Source of the DNA: Gymnorhina tibicen
Lineage: Eukaryota; Chordata; Aves; Passeriformes; Artamidae
DNA: 64,000 bases
Reading direction: 5' to 3'
Assembly: GCA_013399875.1 (NCBI GenBank)
Contig: VXAZ01007544.1
Span: forward strand, 1,073,091-1,137,090
The stretch's first letter is position 1; every line of letters begins with the position of its first letter. The notes beneath the pieces are model-generated. The model had not been told where the DNA came from, did not search any database, and was given only the letters and a program-made list of their open reading frames with translations. This document shows positions 1-9,772 of the stretch, one piece after another. The translations under genes and the position numbers were made by a program.

Positions 1-1456
1 TTTGTACTGATACTGAAACTTCTTCAGACTTTTCCTAGGGATCCTCTCTAACAGATAGTAACTCTGGTGAAGGAATCTCCCTGAAGACATCCATCATGAG
101 AATACTAGGGTGAAAAATTAGCTTAAATAGCTTTGCCTATGATATATTTATATATATTTTGTGCTGATTTAAAACTTTTTACAGTCAAATAACTTTATAC
201 TTCTAATGGGACATATTTTTGCACATTATTAAAAATATTATGTGCAATATACTGTTAACTTTTCAATTTCTGCCCACTAAACTAATTGGAATAAAAGTAA
301 CAAATGTAGTGGTTTGTCTAGTAAGGAACCTTTTCTAGAATTATAACTAACTCAGTGGAATAAGGTCTTTTTTTATCCAGGACAGCTGACATAACATATT
401 GGAAATCAATCAAAGTAGAGTCTGATATTAGCCTTGCACCTTGAAAACACATTTAAGTTTTTACATCTTATCTTTTTTGATCTTAGGGAAACTGTGCATA
501 AATATCCTGGTAAGAGAGACAAGATAATAAGCCAAAGCCACCTGTCCAGAAGATGAACTCCAAAGTTTCTTCAGACTGTGATCTGATCTTTTGTATTCTG
601 TAAATTGTAAATATTTCTTCTGTACACTTATGTTTACAAGGCCATAACAAGCCAAGTTTGCAACTACTGCTCATTACAAAATTACGAAGAGCAAATGATA
701 GAATTCAGGCTTTAACTGTACATGGATTTGTGAGCTGTATTAAAATCACCTAGATGGATTTCGTATTTTGATATCACAGTTCTTTCAAAGGACTGTATAG
801 GAAATTGTGTTCTGGCTAGAAAGTTTCTGATATTACTCATAAGTTTTTCAATGCACATGCTTTAACAGTTGTAGTATTGAGTTAGTAGAATTTAGTAAAG
901 TCTTTGAAAACAATCCTTTATCACTACTTAAATGTCAGTGTAGTATTTCTTAATAGAACTTTTTAAATCAAGTTTTCAAAATGAAATAATATTATGAATT
1001 CATAAAAATATTACAGTATCAATATCACATAGTACAGTCCAAATTTTCCCTATTGTCCCAGTATGCACCATTCTGGAAGTATTATAAAAATATTAGATAA
1101 ATGTAAGGTACTACAAAATCCTTCTGACATTCACAGAGCTCTAAGAGCAATGCCAAAAAGGGTTGGTATCTCACATTCTAGTTTGTCAGCAGTGTTACTG
1201 GCATTTGGATTTTTTTATAATCTAATTATTTAATTTCAATCTGTATTTACATATATTAATTCTGTGAATGTTTGTGCATGCGCAAACATACACAGAAGAG
1301 AATGAATATGGAAATTATATCCTCTACTTCTGTATTATTTCAGAGATGGCAGGGATTCTTATTCAGTTCTAATGGAACAAGCCATAAAAGCCTTCATGAG
1401 TTTCCTGGGAATACCATATTTTAAAGAATTATTAAGGGCTAACATAAGAATGATGT

Positions 1457-1517
1457 GGTTTTTTCTTTTGTTTTGGTTTGATTTTTTGTTTGTGTTTTTT
1501 TGGGGTTTTTTTATGTT
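1457..1517. repeat. T/G-rich low-complexity tract
   Basis: About 60 bases are almost entirely T and G on the plus strand, in GGTTT- and GTTTT-like words. A 76-codon open frame over this tract encodes a run of F, W and L only because of its composition, so I do not treat it as a gene. Similar tracts occur at 3019-3060, 25745-25806 and 26691-26718. Confidence 0.75.
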
Positions 1518-3018
1518 GTGCTGGATATGCAGAGATGGGGGGAAAAAAGAAGTAACAGTGGCTCCCAGAGGGTGTGAGAAAAAAGACTCTAGAACTCACT
1601 AATGAATGTTATTTTTTATCTTTAAATCATTCTTATGCAAATTTTATGTAAACTGTATGAAATGCTTGCCTGTGCATGAAAAGAATGGGTATCTGTAGAG
1701 GAACATAATATCTACAAAACTACTGAAATTAAATCCTTGTTTTCAATTCCTAACTACACAGAATTACTGAATTTTCCTCCTCTATACCCTCTTTCATATC
1801 AATGAAATTATTTGTAAAATTCACAAGCTTATTATTTTTAGTTACTCAGAAGTTAGCATAATTTCTAACCTAGTTTTCTTTTACTACTTACACAAAAACC
1901 ACCTTGTACAACCTCATGAAGTTGCAGTAGGGTCAAATTTGACCTGGTTGTTCATAGTGAGGGTTTGCTGCAAACAATACTTGACATGTTTTGAAAGCAT
2001 TTTGGATGCCCCAATTGAGCTATGTATGATATTTCATACTGGAGTTTGGCAATGTACATGAGCTTTAATCACGGTCACTTTCACTAGGATGTGTACCCAG
2101 ACATTTCATTTTTATGCTCTTTTTATGTATCAAACCACAGGAAAATTATGCTCTTGACATGTTCAAAATTCTCTTTAAACTCATGTGTCTGAAAAGAGAT
2201 TTTAAAAAATCCTCAAACTTGTTTTCATCATCCTTAAAAATATGCATACTGTTAATGTAAGTTTCAGTACTGGTAAGGTTCTAAAAAGAGAATTAAATTC
2301 TTCTGTACGTAACAATAATGAATATCCACCATTAGAAATCATTTGTATTTTCTATACAAATCATGGAAGAAGGGAAAATTTTAATAGTTTTAAAGATCAG
2401 ACATAAACTAACAAATTCTCATATTAAAATGTATTTTTAAACAACACAATGTTTGTGAACTAAGGAATGTATACTCAATCCCAGAATAACCTATGGAATT
2501 TTGTATTTGATACCTATTTCTGCAGCTTGTAATTTTTTCAGTGACTGAATCTTCCACACTCCTTTTTTCCAGAGTAGTTTAAGAAAAGCTTTCTAACTTC
2601 TACACTCCAGTAGTGCTAATACTTCAGAATACAGGAAAAAAAAACCACTAAAACAAATAATACCTAACTACAAAGACAAATACAATTATGGCCTGCCATT
2701 TCTGATGTACTATTTACATGTGGCTCAATAGCTAAAAGATAAAAAACGTATCAATAATCTCTACTACCTGAAAGCACATGCAAACAGTGAATACATTTTC
2801 TCATCAAGGAAGTGCTGCTGTTGCAAAATCGATGCTTGACCCCACTGAGTTCATATCAAGTTGTGCAGCCACACTAGGAACTTTCTACATCTTTGCTTTG
2901 TTTCCTCACTTTCAGGTTTGTAGTTTGGTGTGACTGGATTAACGGTATTTCAGCTGTATTGTAGCCTATATATCACAGACTGCATGGTTTCCTTGCCAGT
3001 GGCTGCATTTTTGCCTGT

Positions 3019-3060
3019 ATTCTTTGGGTTTTTATCTTGATTTGGTTTGCTTTGGTTTTT
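3019..3060. repeat. T/G-rich low-complexity tract
   Basis: Short run of TTTGG and TTGGTTT words on the plus strand, the same kind of strand-asymmetric simple sequence as at 1457-1517. No function is inferred. Confidence 0.55.
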
Positions 3061-4318
3061 GACAGTGTAGAATGGTCTTATTGTGACCACAGTCCTAGGC
3101 AGAGAAATAGCATAAGTACTTCAGAATTTCTCATAGCACACATACCATGGTTTATGCATGTTCTGTGAAGCAGCGGTCATCTGCCTCAGAAATAGAGTGC
3201 AGGACATTGCCTGTGAATGTCCCACTGCATACACTCATCACAAAAGAGTAAAACTCTGTTATAAATGAAAGATCATACACTGGCAGTCAACAGACATTAT
3301 GGTCAACAGATGGTGGATCAGCAAAAGCAACTGCTTCCCATTCCTGTAGGCTTGTGAGAATAGAAAGAAAATATAGAAAATACAGTTATGAACAGGAGTG
3401 GGAACGGACAGGGAAGGAAAAGTGGCCCTCAAGACCGTGACAGAGGTTCAGGATTTCTTTGCCTAATTTATGTTCCATAATAAATTGAATAGAACTTACA
3501 ATGAGGATAGTTGTCATTAAAAGAAATATCTCTGTGAGAGGAGAAAACAGATACATGGCAAGGTCATGAGGACTGCACACAGATCTGTGAAATGGGATCA
3601 CAAAAGATTGGTTGTTAAGCTTTTGGAAGGGAACCATAAATCATCATTAAGGATCTTTTATCTTCAATAAGCTATTCTTAAGGGAAAGAGATGAGTCTGA
3701 AAAACTATTGCAAGTGTAGATAACCGGTAAAAAAAGGTATGTGGAACATGAACGCGTATCTTAGACATACAGGGGTGCAGCTAGGCATGAAAGGTCAGAC
3801 TCTGAAAGTAGGTGTAGTACAACTGTGTGTCTTACTGCCTGGGGAATTAGGGCACATACAACGAAATCAGTAGTGGGAAAACTGCTTTTGAGAAAGGAAA
3901 GCTGCTTCCATTTTTTCCTAAGAAAATGGGAAAACTGACTCTTTGAAGAATAGTAAATACATACATAAATTTTAAAATCTTTCTTATGTTTAATTTAATA
4001 TTTTTCTCTGACTTCTAAAAATTTGTGTTGACTAGCGTGTTTAGGTGACTTCACATCTGAGGAGAAAAAAGTGCACAAAACATCTGTAGGTACCTGCTAA
4101 CAAAGACTTTAGATTTGTGCTTCCTTTTAGTCCTGTTCAAGCGGCACAGAGAAAAAAGGTTGATCTTAACATCCTGTGCTGTGCACTAATTGCAGTAGAT
4201 GAGCAAAGAGAATGAAGCTGAAGGACCTCTCAGCAATGAGAATAAATAATGCTGGTGTAGTGGGTTGAAACTGAGTTGATGGACAGGTTGCTAAGCCAAT
4301 AGCGTTTCTGCGATTTTG

Positions 4319-4328
4319 CATATTTAAA
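4319..4328 (+). promoter_or_regulatory. TATA-like element of the 4256 LTR
   Basis: CATATTTAAA lies 63 bp inside the LTR, just downstream of a CCAAT box at 4296-4300. The related LTR at 8322-9557 has the same word at the matching place, and the LTR at 11143-12195 has CATATTTAAG. I infer the retroviral promoter; the spacing implies a very short U3. Confidence 0.55.
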
Positions 4329-4924
4329 AGAGACGCAGAAGCGGGAGTTTCTTCTTTTGTTCTAGCTTGCCTGCTGAGGGGTGGGGAGGGAAAGTGGACC
4401 TCCAGGCGCCCATCCCGGAGCAGGCCCTCAGCTCCCCCTTGACCCCTGACACAGTGGCAGCAGGCAAAAGCCGCAGGGAAGAGCCGTCCAGGCTCCACCA
4501 TGCAGCCGGGATCAGCCTTAAACACAGCACGGCCAAGATAAGATCTGAAGTTGCCGCAGCCCCGTGCAGAGCCGGCTGAGCCCCTTCCCCGGCCAGCACA
4601 GCTCATGATGAACTGAAAAGAACATCATACGCAGCCAACGAGATCACCTTCTCTTCTAAGTCAGCAAGAGAAGAAAAGTAAAGCAAGTCGTATGAGGGAG
4701 AAGAACATGCGTGACTCCAAGGTCAGGAAGAAAGGAGAAGTAAGTCACGTGGGATGGAGCCAGGATGGCTGTGGGAAAAGAGGGTGGAGGCACCTCTGGC
4801 ACAGAACTTAAAATTCTTCTTGCAAGCTGTGGTAAAAACTGTAATGTTACAGACTGGTTTTTTCTATAACTCGTTGTACATGGGGGGATGGAAACTCCAT
4901 GTGCCGCCTGCAAAGAAAGGGTGT

Positions 4925-4929
4925 CCACG
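4925..4929. repeat. Target-site duplication CCACG, left copy
   Basis: CCACG here and at 5394-5398 directly flank the nested LTR 4930-5393. Removing the insert and one copy restores a sequence that lines up with the uninterrupted relative near 8860-8880 on the minus strand, which supports the boundaries independently. Confidence 0.9.
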
Positions 4930-5393
4930 TGTGTTGGTTTGAAGAAAAACCAGTGGGAGATCACAAGTCAGGATTTAAATTAATGGGAAAATAAAATTAG
5001 AAACAAGTGAAATAATATAAGGAAAAGCATTGACAAAGTCAGATACGACCTGACACCCTGTTAGAGTGGTGGTAGCAGTCCAGATGAAGTAGCTCAGTTG
5101 GAGTGATGATCCAGCTGAAGGTCCAGTGGTAGCTTTGTGCTCTGGTAACCCAGTAGACAGGGCTAAGTTAGGCAGTTCTGAGGGCAGGTTATATCCAGGT
5201 GGGAATGCTTGGCTCCTCCCTCCTGGGTGGAGCCTCTCACAATAGGATGAGGTAAGTCCATGAGTCATGTGGGGGTTTCTTGATGGCCCATTGTCTGTTA
5301 TCAGGGGTGGGTCATTAGCAGGCGATAACAGCTAATGGCCCACAGCTGATGGTAATAGAATACTTGAATACATCTATATTGTAACCTAGGACA
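4930..5393 (-). mobile_element. Nested solo LTR, 464 bp, inserted in the 4256 LTR
   Basis: On the plus strand it starts TGTGTTGG and ends CTAGGACA, with a perfect 5-bp duplication CCACG on each side. Read on the minus strand it begins TGTCCTAGGTTACA, has a TATA box within GGATATAACC (plus-strand 5187-5194) and ends with a T-rich poly(A) region. It matches the plus-strand LTR at 21443-22612 in its start, in the block with TGTGAGA-GCTCC-CCC and GGATATAA, in the words around CAGGGTGTCAGGT, and in its end, so both belong to one family. Because it interrupts the LTR at 4256-6030, it is the younger of the two. Confidence 0.9.
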
Positions 5394-5398
5394 CCACG
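5394..5398. repeat. Target-site duplication CCACG, right copy
   Basis: Right-hand partner of 4925-4929; directly follows the CA end of the nested LTR. Confidence 0.9.
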
Positions 5399-5843
5399 CC
5401 AGGTCACAGAGAAGGTTTTAGAGATTTAAAGAAGAGAGCTGTTGCTTTCAGGCTGAAAATAGCTCATCCTTAAAGAAACTGAAACCCCATGGACTACTAT
5501 GGCCCATGCTGGCAGTAATGAAAACACTGCTAAACCGTAGGAGAAGTTTTTTCACTGCGGCAGATTTGTGCAGGGCTGCTGCCTGTGACAGTTGTGAACC
5601 AGGCTGGAGAAGTTCGAAGAGAACTGTCTCCCATGGGAAAGAAACCATGGCATAACAGAAGAAACCCTTTTCCTTAAGCATAAGAAAAGAGACTCTTAAG
5701 AAATGTAGCACTGACCAAATCCCATGTTTTGGGTTTTTTTTCCCTTATGCAGGTTTGGTGGGAAGGAGGGGGTGCTGGAAGAGAGGGGAGTTTGAGTTTG
5801 CTTTAATTTCTTATTACTTCTTTTTACTTCTAATTCTGTTAGT

Positions 5844-5849
5844 AATAAA
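5844..5849 (+). terminator. Poly(A) signal AATAAA of the 4256 LTR
   Basis: Canonical AATAAA in a block shared with the related minus-strand LTR (TTAGTAATAAA; plus-strand 8457-8462 there). Together with the TATA-like site near the LTR start it would make the repeated R region about 1 kb once the nested element is removed. Confidence 0.55.
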
Positions 5850-6035
5850 TCTCCTTTATACTATAATTGCTCAAGCGTGTGCCTGTTTTGCCTTGCAGTT
5901 CTCCTGTTTTCCTCAATAATCCTAATTGTGCCATATGAAATGAAGTTTTACTTTTCCTCTTCTCTGTTAAATTACAACAGAAGTGAACTAGATTTTCGTG
6001 TGCTTGACGTTTAGCTGCATCAGCACGACAGCTGG

Positions 6036-6798
6036 TTATTTATTGTTGGTTACAATGACATTGATCTCTGCTGATGTAAACGCAAGGAAAAGCCTATGTT
6101 CAGGTAGCATTCAAAGAAATGTTTTATAAATTGAATAGGGGCAAAATTGCACAAGTTTTAATAACCTGATTTAAAAAAAAACTTACTCTTCTCTGATATT
6201 CTTTTTTATTCTTCAGCTAGACGAAGGTACTTGCTGCTAAATAGTTAAAATTAAGCAATTGATTAATCAATGCCTCATTATTACACATCTAATAACAAAA
6301 ATTGGAGATCTTTTTGCCTTCATTTTAATTTGTTGCAGTTATTAAACAAGGAAGATCCATGCATACCTGAGTAATTTCAAGAAAGACAACGCTTTTTAAA
6401 TGGTATTAGTTCATGAGAGAAGGGAAAAAATAGCATTCAAAGTGAAGATATCATTAGAATGTTCATGTGAATCATTCACCTTTCATGTTTTGTGGGTTTT
6501 AAGGTTATATTTGTTTAGTTCTGGCCACAGAACTCAGCAGTACAAACTGTTCTAACAGGTTAATTGCTTCAAAATGCACTTCAGTCTGGTTTCCATGGCT
6601 CTCCCATTCACAGTCCAGAAAATTCTAAATGTGACAGTACTTGGAGCATTGTAAAAAAAAAAAAAAAGGATCACTTCAGGTAACTGCATTATAGAGGAGA
6701 AGGTAGGCAGAAACTCACTGACAGCTAGTTTTTGCAGTCCTGAAAAATTTACCTTGCTTTTTTAATTTCTCTCTCATGATGGTTTGGACTTCATTTTA
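6036..6798. other. AT-rich DNA with no recognised feature
   Basis: Between the 4256 LTR and the first CR1. It contains a short poly-A run near 6652-6667. No open frame or repeat family is evident. Confidence 0.55.
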
Positions 6799-6980
6799 GG
6801 ATCATAAAATCAGATAATAATTCAGGTCAGAAAAGACCTCAGGAGGTCTCCAGCTTAACCTCCTGCTTAAAGCAGGGTCATTTATGAGATTAGACCAGGC
6901 TGCTCAGAGCTTTATCTGGCTGGGTCTTGAAATTTTCAAGGCAGAGGACTGAAAAACTTGCCAGGGCAAGATCATACCAT
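6799..6980 (-). mobile_element. CR1 LINE 3'-end fragment, older subfamily
   Basis: Read on the plus strand it carries the reverse complement of a CR1 3' end: an ATCATAAAATCAGA-like degenerate terminal repeat, then a GGTCAGAAAAGACCTC block, then CAGGCTGCTCAGAGC. It differs in wording from the adjacent CR1 at 6985, so it is a separate insertion of another subfamily. It is non-coding 3' tail only. Confidence 0.75.
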
Positions 6981-6984
6981 GGTA

Positions 6985-7922
6985 CATCATAGAATGGTTT
7001 TGGTTGGAAAAAACCTTAAAGTTCCCCTAGTTCCAAACCCCCTGCCAAAGGCAGGGACACCTCTCACTAGACCAGGTTGCTCAAAGCCCCATCGAACCTT
7101 GTCTTGAACATTTCCAGGGATTGGGCATTCACAGCTTCTGTGGGCAAAGTGATCCAGTGCCTCACTACCCTCACAGTAAAGAATTTCTTCCTAATGCCTA
7201 ATGAGAACCTGCCCTCTTTCAGTTTGGTGCCATAACCCCTTGTCCTCTTGCTGCACTGCTACTAATGTTTTATGAAAGGTCCCTCTCCAGCTCTCTTCCA
7301 GACTCCCTTTATTTAATGGAAGGTGCTATAACGCCTTCTCTAGGCCTTCTCTTCTCCAGGCTGAACAGCCCCAACTCTCTCAGCCTGTCTCCACAGCAGA
7401 GATGCTCCAGACCCCTGATCATCTTCAGGGCTCTTCTCGGGACTGACTCCAACAGATCCATGTCCTTCTTATGTTCAAGGGCCCCAGACCTGGACGCAGA
7501 ATTCCAGGTGGGGTCTCACCAGAGCAAAGGGGCAGAATCACCTCCCTCAATCTGCTGTCCATGCTTCTTTTGATACAGCCCAAGGTAGGGCTGGCTTTCT
7601 GGGCTGTGAGTACACACTGCCAGGTTATGTAGAACTTCTTTTCCACCAACAGCCCCACATCCTTCTCCACAGGGGCTGCTCTCAATCTGTTCTCCACCCA
7701 GCCTGCATTTGTGCTTGGAATTGCCCTAATCCAGATGTAGAACCTTGCACTCGGCCTTGTTGAAATTCATGAGGCTATCACGGGCCCAACTCTAAAGCTT
7801 GTCCAGGTCCCTCTGGGTGGCATGCCTTCCATCCAGTGTGTGACAGCTTGGTGTTACCAGTGAGCTTGCTGAAGATGCCCTCAGTCCCACTGTCTATGTT
7901 GCTGACTAAGATGTTAAACAGC
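6985..7922 (-). mobile_element. CR1 LINE, 3' end with part of the reverse-transcriptase ORF
   Basis: Begins with the inverted CR1 terminal repeat (CATCATAGAATGG) and continues with the conserved blocks GACCAGGTTGCTCA, CTTCTCCAGGCTGAACAG, CTCCAACAGATCCATGTCC and TTGTCCAGGTCCCTCTGG. This is the reverse complement of the C-terminal part of CR1 ORF2 plus its 3' UTR. It is 5'-truncated, as almost all CR1 copies are, and broken by stops and frameshifts. Minus-strand reading 7425-7697 keeps recognisable ORF2 pieces such as KRSMDSRLREVILPL. It stops near GATGTTAAACAG, after which the similarity ends. Confidence 0.92.
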
Positions 7923-8316
7923 TTTTAAGAAATGTCTTGGGACACTGCTATAAAATCTTTCCTGGGCCTTGTGGTGCTGAAAGTTGCTCCTGTTTAACTC
8001 TTTAGCAATATTTAACATAGTGTGATGCAAACAGCCAGAGAACTGCTAAAGATTTTCTTTTCACATTTTTTTCACTGACAGATAATATGCAATAGGTCAT
8101 AAAGTAATACTACCTATTATTTGCTCCATGTATTTCACTGAGATAAAAAGTTTGGCAGGCCAAAATATCATCTATTCAGCCCAGAAAGCAAGGCTAGAAT
8201 TAAGTACGCCTAGCAAGACGACACTGGGAAACAGAAATTTCTTCAGAAGCAAGTCCTCCAGTACTTCTTTGTAGCTGAATGAACTTTTATTACATTTTCA
8301 TGTCCTTTTTGAGTAC

Positions 8317-8321
8317 ACAGT
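8317..8321. repeat. Target-site duplication ACAGT, left copy
   Basis: Exact partner of 9558-9562; together they bracket the LTR at 8322-9557. Confidence 0.9.
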
Positions 8322-8456
8322 TGTAGCGGGTTCAGTTCGAAACCAGGCATAAACACCAGTTAAGTGTAGTGGTTTTGTTCGCATCTTTTACTTTCTGTGA
8401 GATAAGAATTAGGAGGAATGCAAAGGAGACTCCAAACTTTAAAGAATATAAAGAAG

Positions 8457-8462
8457 TTTATT
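8457..8462 (-). terminator. Poly(A) signal AATAAA of the 8322 LTR
   Basis: TTTATT on the plus strand gives AATAAA in the sense of the element, in the same TTAGTAATAAA context as the related LTR at 5844-5849. Confidence 0.55.
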
Positions 8463-9194
8463 ACTAACAGAATTAAAATTAAAAAGAAATAATAAGAAAT
8501 TAAAGCAAAACCCCTTTTTCCTCCAGCACCTCCCCCTTTTTTACCCAACTCGCACAAAGGATAACAAACTGGTCAGTATTATAGTTCTTAAAAGTATAAA
8601 AGTTCTTCTCCACTATTTAAGGAAAAAAGGTTTTCTTTTGCTTCACGTGGTTTCCAAACTGCTCAAAGGGCAACAGACCTGCCCAGAAATTCTGCTGCCA
8701 CAAAAAGCATCTCTCCCATGAATCTTACAGTCTTCCCACAACTGCCAGCATGGGCCACACATGGGGTGTATCTTTTTAAGGATAGGCAAATTTTAGCTTA
8801 AAAACAACTGCTCTCTTCTTCACAAAATCTCTAAAAATCTCTTATAGCTCCGAGGTGATCTGGCATGGTCACGTTTCTTTTTCCCACAGGCTGCACACAA
8901 AATTCTCATTCCCCCATGTCTTTAAGTGCATTAAAGAGGAAAGAACAGTTTGTGATATTACAGTTTTTATCATGGCCTGCAAAAAGTATTTTTGAGCTTC
9001 GCGCTGGCTGCAACTCCGCCCTCTTTTCCTGTCGCCATCTTCAGCTCCGTCTCTCATAATTTACTTTCTCTTTCCCTCTGACCTTGAAGTCGCCATGATT
9101 TTCTTCGGCCTTTATGCTGGAGAAAAAAAAGCCTCTTTCTCTTTATGTGGCTGGCTCCTCAGCTCGACTCTAGCTACGTTGGTTGCAGAAAGCT

Positions 9195-9460
9195 CTATCG
9201 GCTCCCGCCGGGTCTGCGCGGGGCTGTGTGAGGGGGGAGGGAGGTTCTCCAGTCATTTAAGAGCTGTGCTGGGTGGTCTCGGCTATGCAGCAGCTTAAGG
9301 GTTGTTTTCTTAGCTGCCCGCGGCTCTGAGGGGTTCTCCTGCTGCCGCCTGGGGCCCGTGCCCCGGGGCCGGGGAAGGGGAGGCCCAGGACTGCTCCAAG
9401 AGATGGAGCCCGGGGGGCCCATTTCCCACCCTCTCCCCGCGGGAGGCTCGAACTCCAAGA
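9195..9460. other. GC-rich, CpG-containing island inside the 8322 LTR
   Basis: This is the most GC-rich stretch in the window, with many CpG dinucleotides in an otherwise AT-rich setting. It includes four GGGG runs at 9351-9354, 9365-9368, 9371-9374 and 9377-9380 (loops of 10, 2 and 2). It lies just downstream of the LTR's CCAAT and TATA-like sites, so it would be the transcribed leader. Any promoter activity is inferred. Confidence 0.7.
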
Positions 9461-9484
9461 GGAAGTTCCCACGTCTCCATGCAG

Positions 9485-9494
9485 TTTAAATATG
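9485..9494 (-). promoter_or_regulatory. TATA-like element of the 8322 LTR
   Basis: TTTAAATATG on the plus strand is CATATTTAAA in sense, identical to the word at 4319-4328 in the related LTR. A CCAAT box (plus-strand ATTGG at 9513-9517) lies upstream in sense orientation. Confidence 0.55.
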
Positions 9495-9557
9495 TAAATT
9501 TCGAGAAGCGTTATTGGTCTAAATGACTGTTCATCAACTCAGGTTCAAACCACCACA

Positions 9558-9562
9558 ACAGT
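9558..9562. repeat. Target-site duplication ACAGT, right copy
   Basis: Exact repeat of 8317-8321 directly after the CA end of the LTR. Confidence 0.9.
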
Positions 9563-9663
9563 CTAGGAATCAAAGGTCTGATAGGTAGACATAAGAATGC
9601 ATAGCTTCATATTAAAAGGAACCATACTTCGAAACTATGAAATTGTGTAGATATGAAGATTCA

Positions 9664-9772
9664 TGTTTAGGTGGGAAGTTAGGGACATGGTTTAGTGGTG
9701 GACTTAGATTATTGTTTAGACTTAATGATCTTAAAAGATCTTTTCCAACCAAAAGGATTCTATGATTCTATG
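9664..9772 (+). mobile_element. CR1 LINE 3' tail, short fragment
   Basis: Carries the plus-sense CR1 tail: GGGACATGGTTTAGTGG, a gap in similarity, AATGATCTTAAAAGATC, TTTTCCAACC, and then two terminal repeat units ATTCTATGATTCTATG ending at 9772. The true 3' end is intact; everything upstream is lost by 5' truncation. Only one other CR1 tail in the window (about 47922-48149) lies on the plus strand. Confidence 0.85.

Larger units (their letters stand above)
1..4250. other. AT-rich non-coding DNA, no recognised feature
   Basis: No repeat of a family I recognise and no credible exon was seen. Open frames are below 85 codons and show no motif. Local G/T-rich simple tracts occur at about 1457-1517 and 3019-3060 and are listed separately. 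The stretch ends at the target duplication of the LTR that starts at 4256. Confidence 0.6.
4256..6030 (+). mobile_element. Solo LTR of an ERVL-like endogenous retrovirus, split by a nested LTR
   Basis: The element begins TGTAGTGGG and ends CAGCACGACA, and is flanked by a perfect 5-bp target duplication GCTGG (4251-4255 and 6031-6035). Near the 5' end there is a CCAAT box (4296-4300) and a TATA-like CATATTTAAA (4319-4328). A canonical AATAAA lies at 5844-5849 close to the 3' end. Removing the 464-bp nested element at 4930-5393 and its extra 5-bp duplication leaves about 1.3 kb. It is a diverged relative of the minus-strand LTR at 8322-9557: the two share the opening, the TATA region and the block around the poly(A) signal. 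The 146-codon minus-strand and other frames inside it are chance frames in a GC-rich part. No gag, pol or env flanks it. The 5-bp duplication fits ERVL-like elements; the exact family is inferred. Confidence 0.88.
8322..9557 (-). mobile_element. Solo LTR of an ERVL-like endogenous retrovirus, 1.24 kb
   Basis: On the plus strand it starts TGTAGCGGG and ends CCACCACA, flanked by the perfect 5-bp duplication ACAGT. Its sense strand is minus: TGTGGTGGTTTGAACC start, CCAAT box (plus-strand ATTGG 9513-9517), TATA-like CATATTTAAA (plus-strand 9485-9494), a GC-rich leader (about 9195-9460) and AATAAA (plus-strand 8457-8462). It is a diverged relative of the plus-strand LTR at 4256-6030, which carries a nested insert that this copy lacks. 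The 62- to 87-codon frames over it are chance frames, some caused by the high GC. No internal retroviral genes are attached, so it is a solo LTR produced by LTR-LTR recombination. Confidence 0.92.

Noticed and set aside
1457..1517. Telomere-like GGTTT words
   Set aside because: No regular TTAGGG array; it is degenerate T/G-rich simple sequence.
4166..4606. 146-codon minus-strand open frame rich in G, R and C
   Set aside because: Antisense to the GC-rich leader of the 4256 LTR; high GC removes stops. No family similarity seen.
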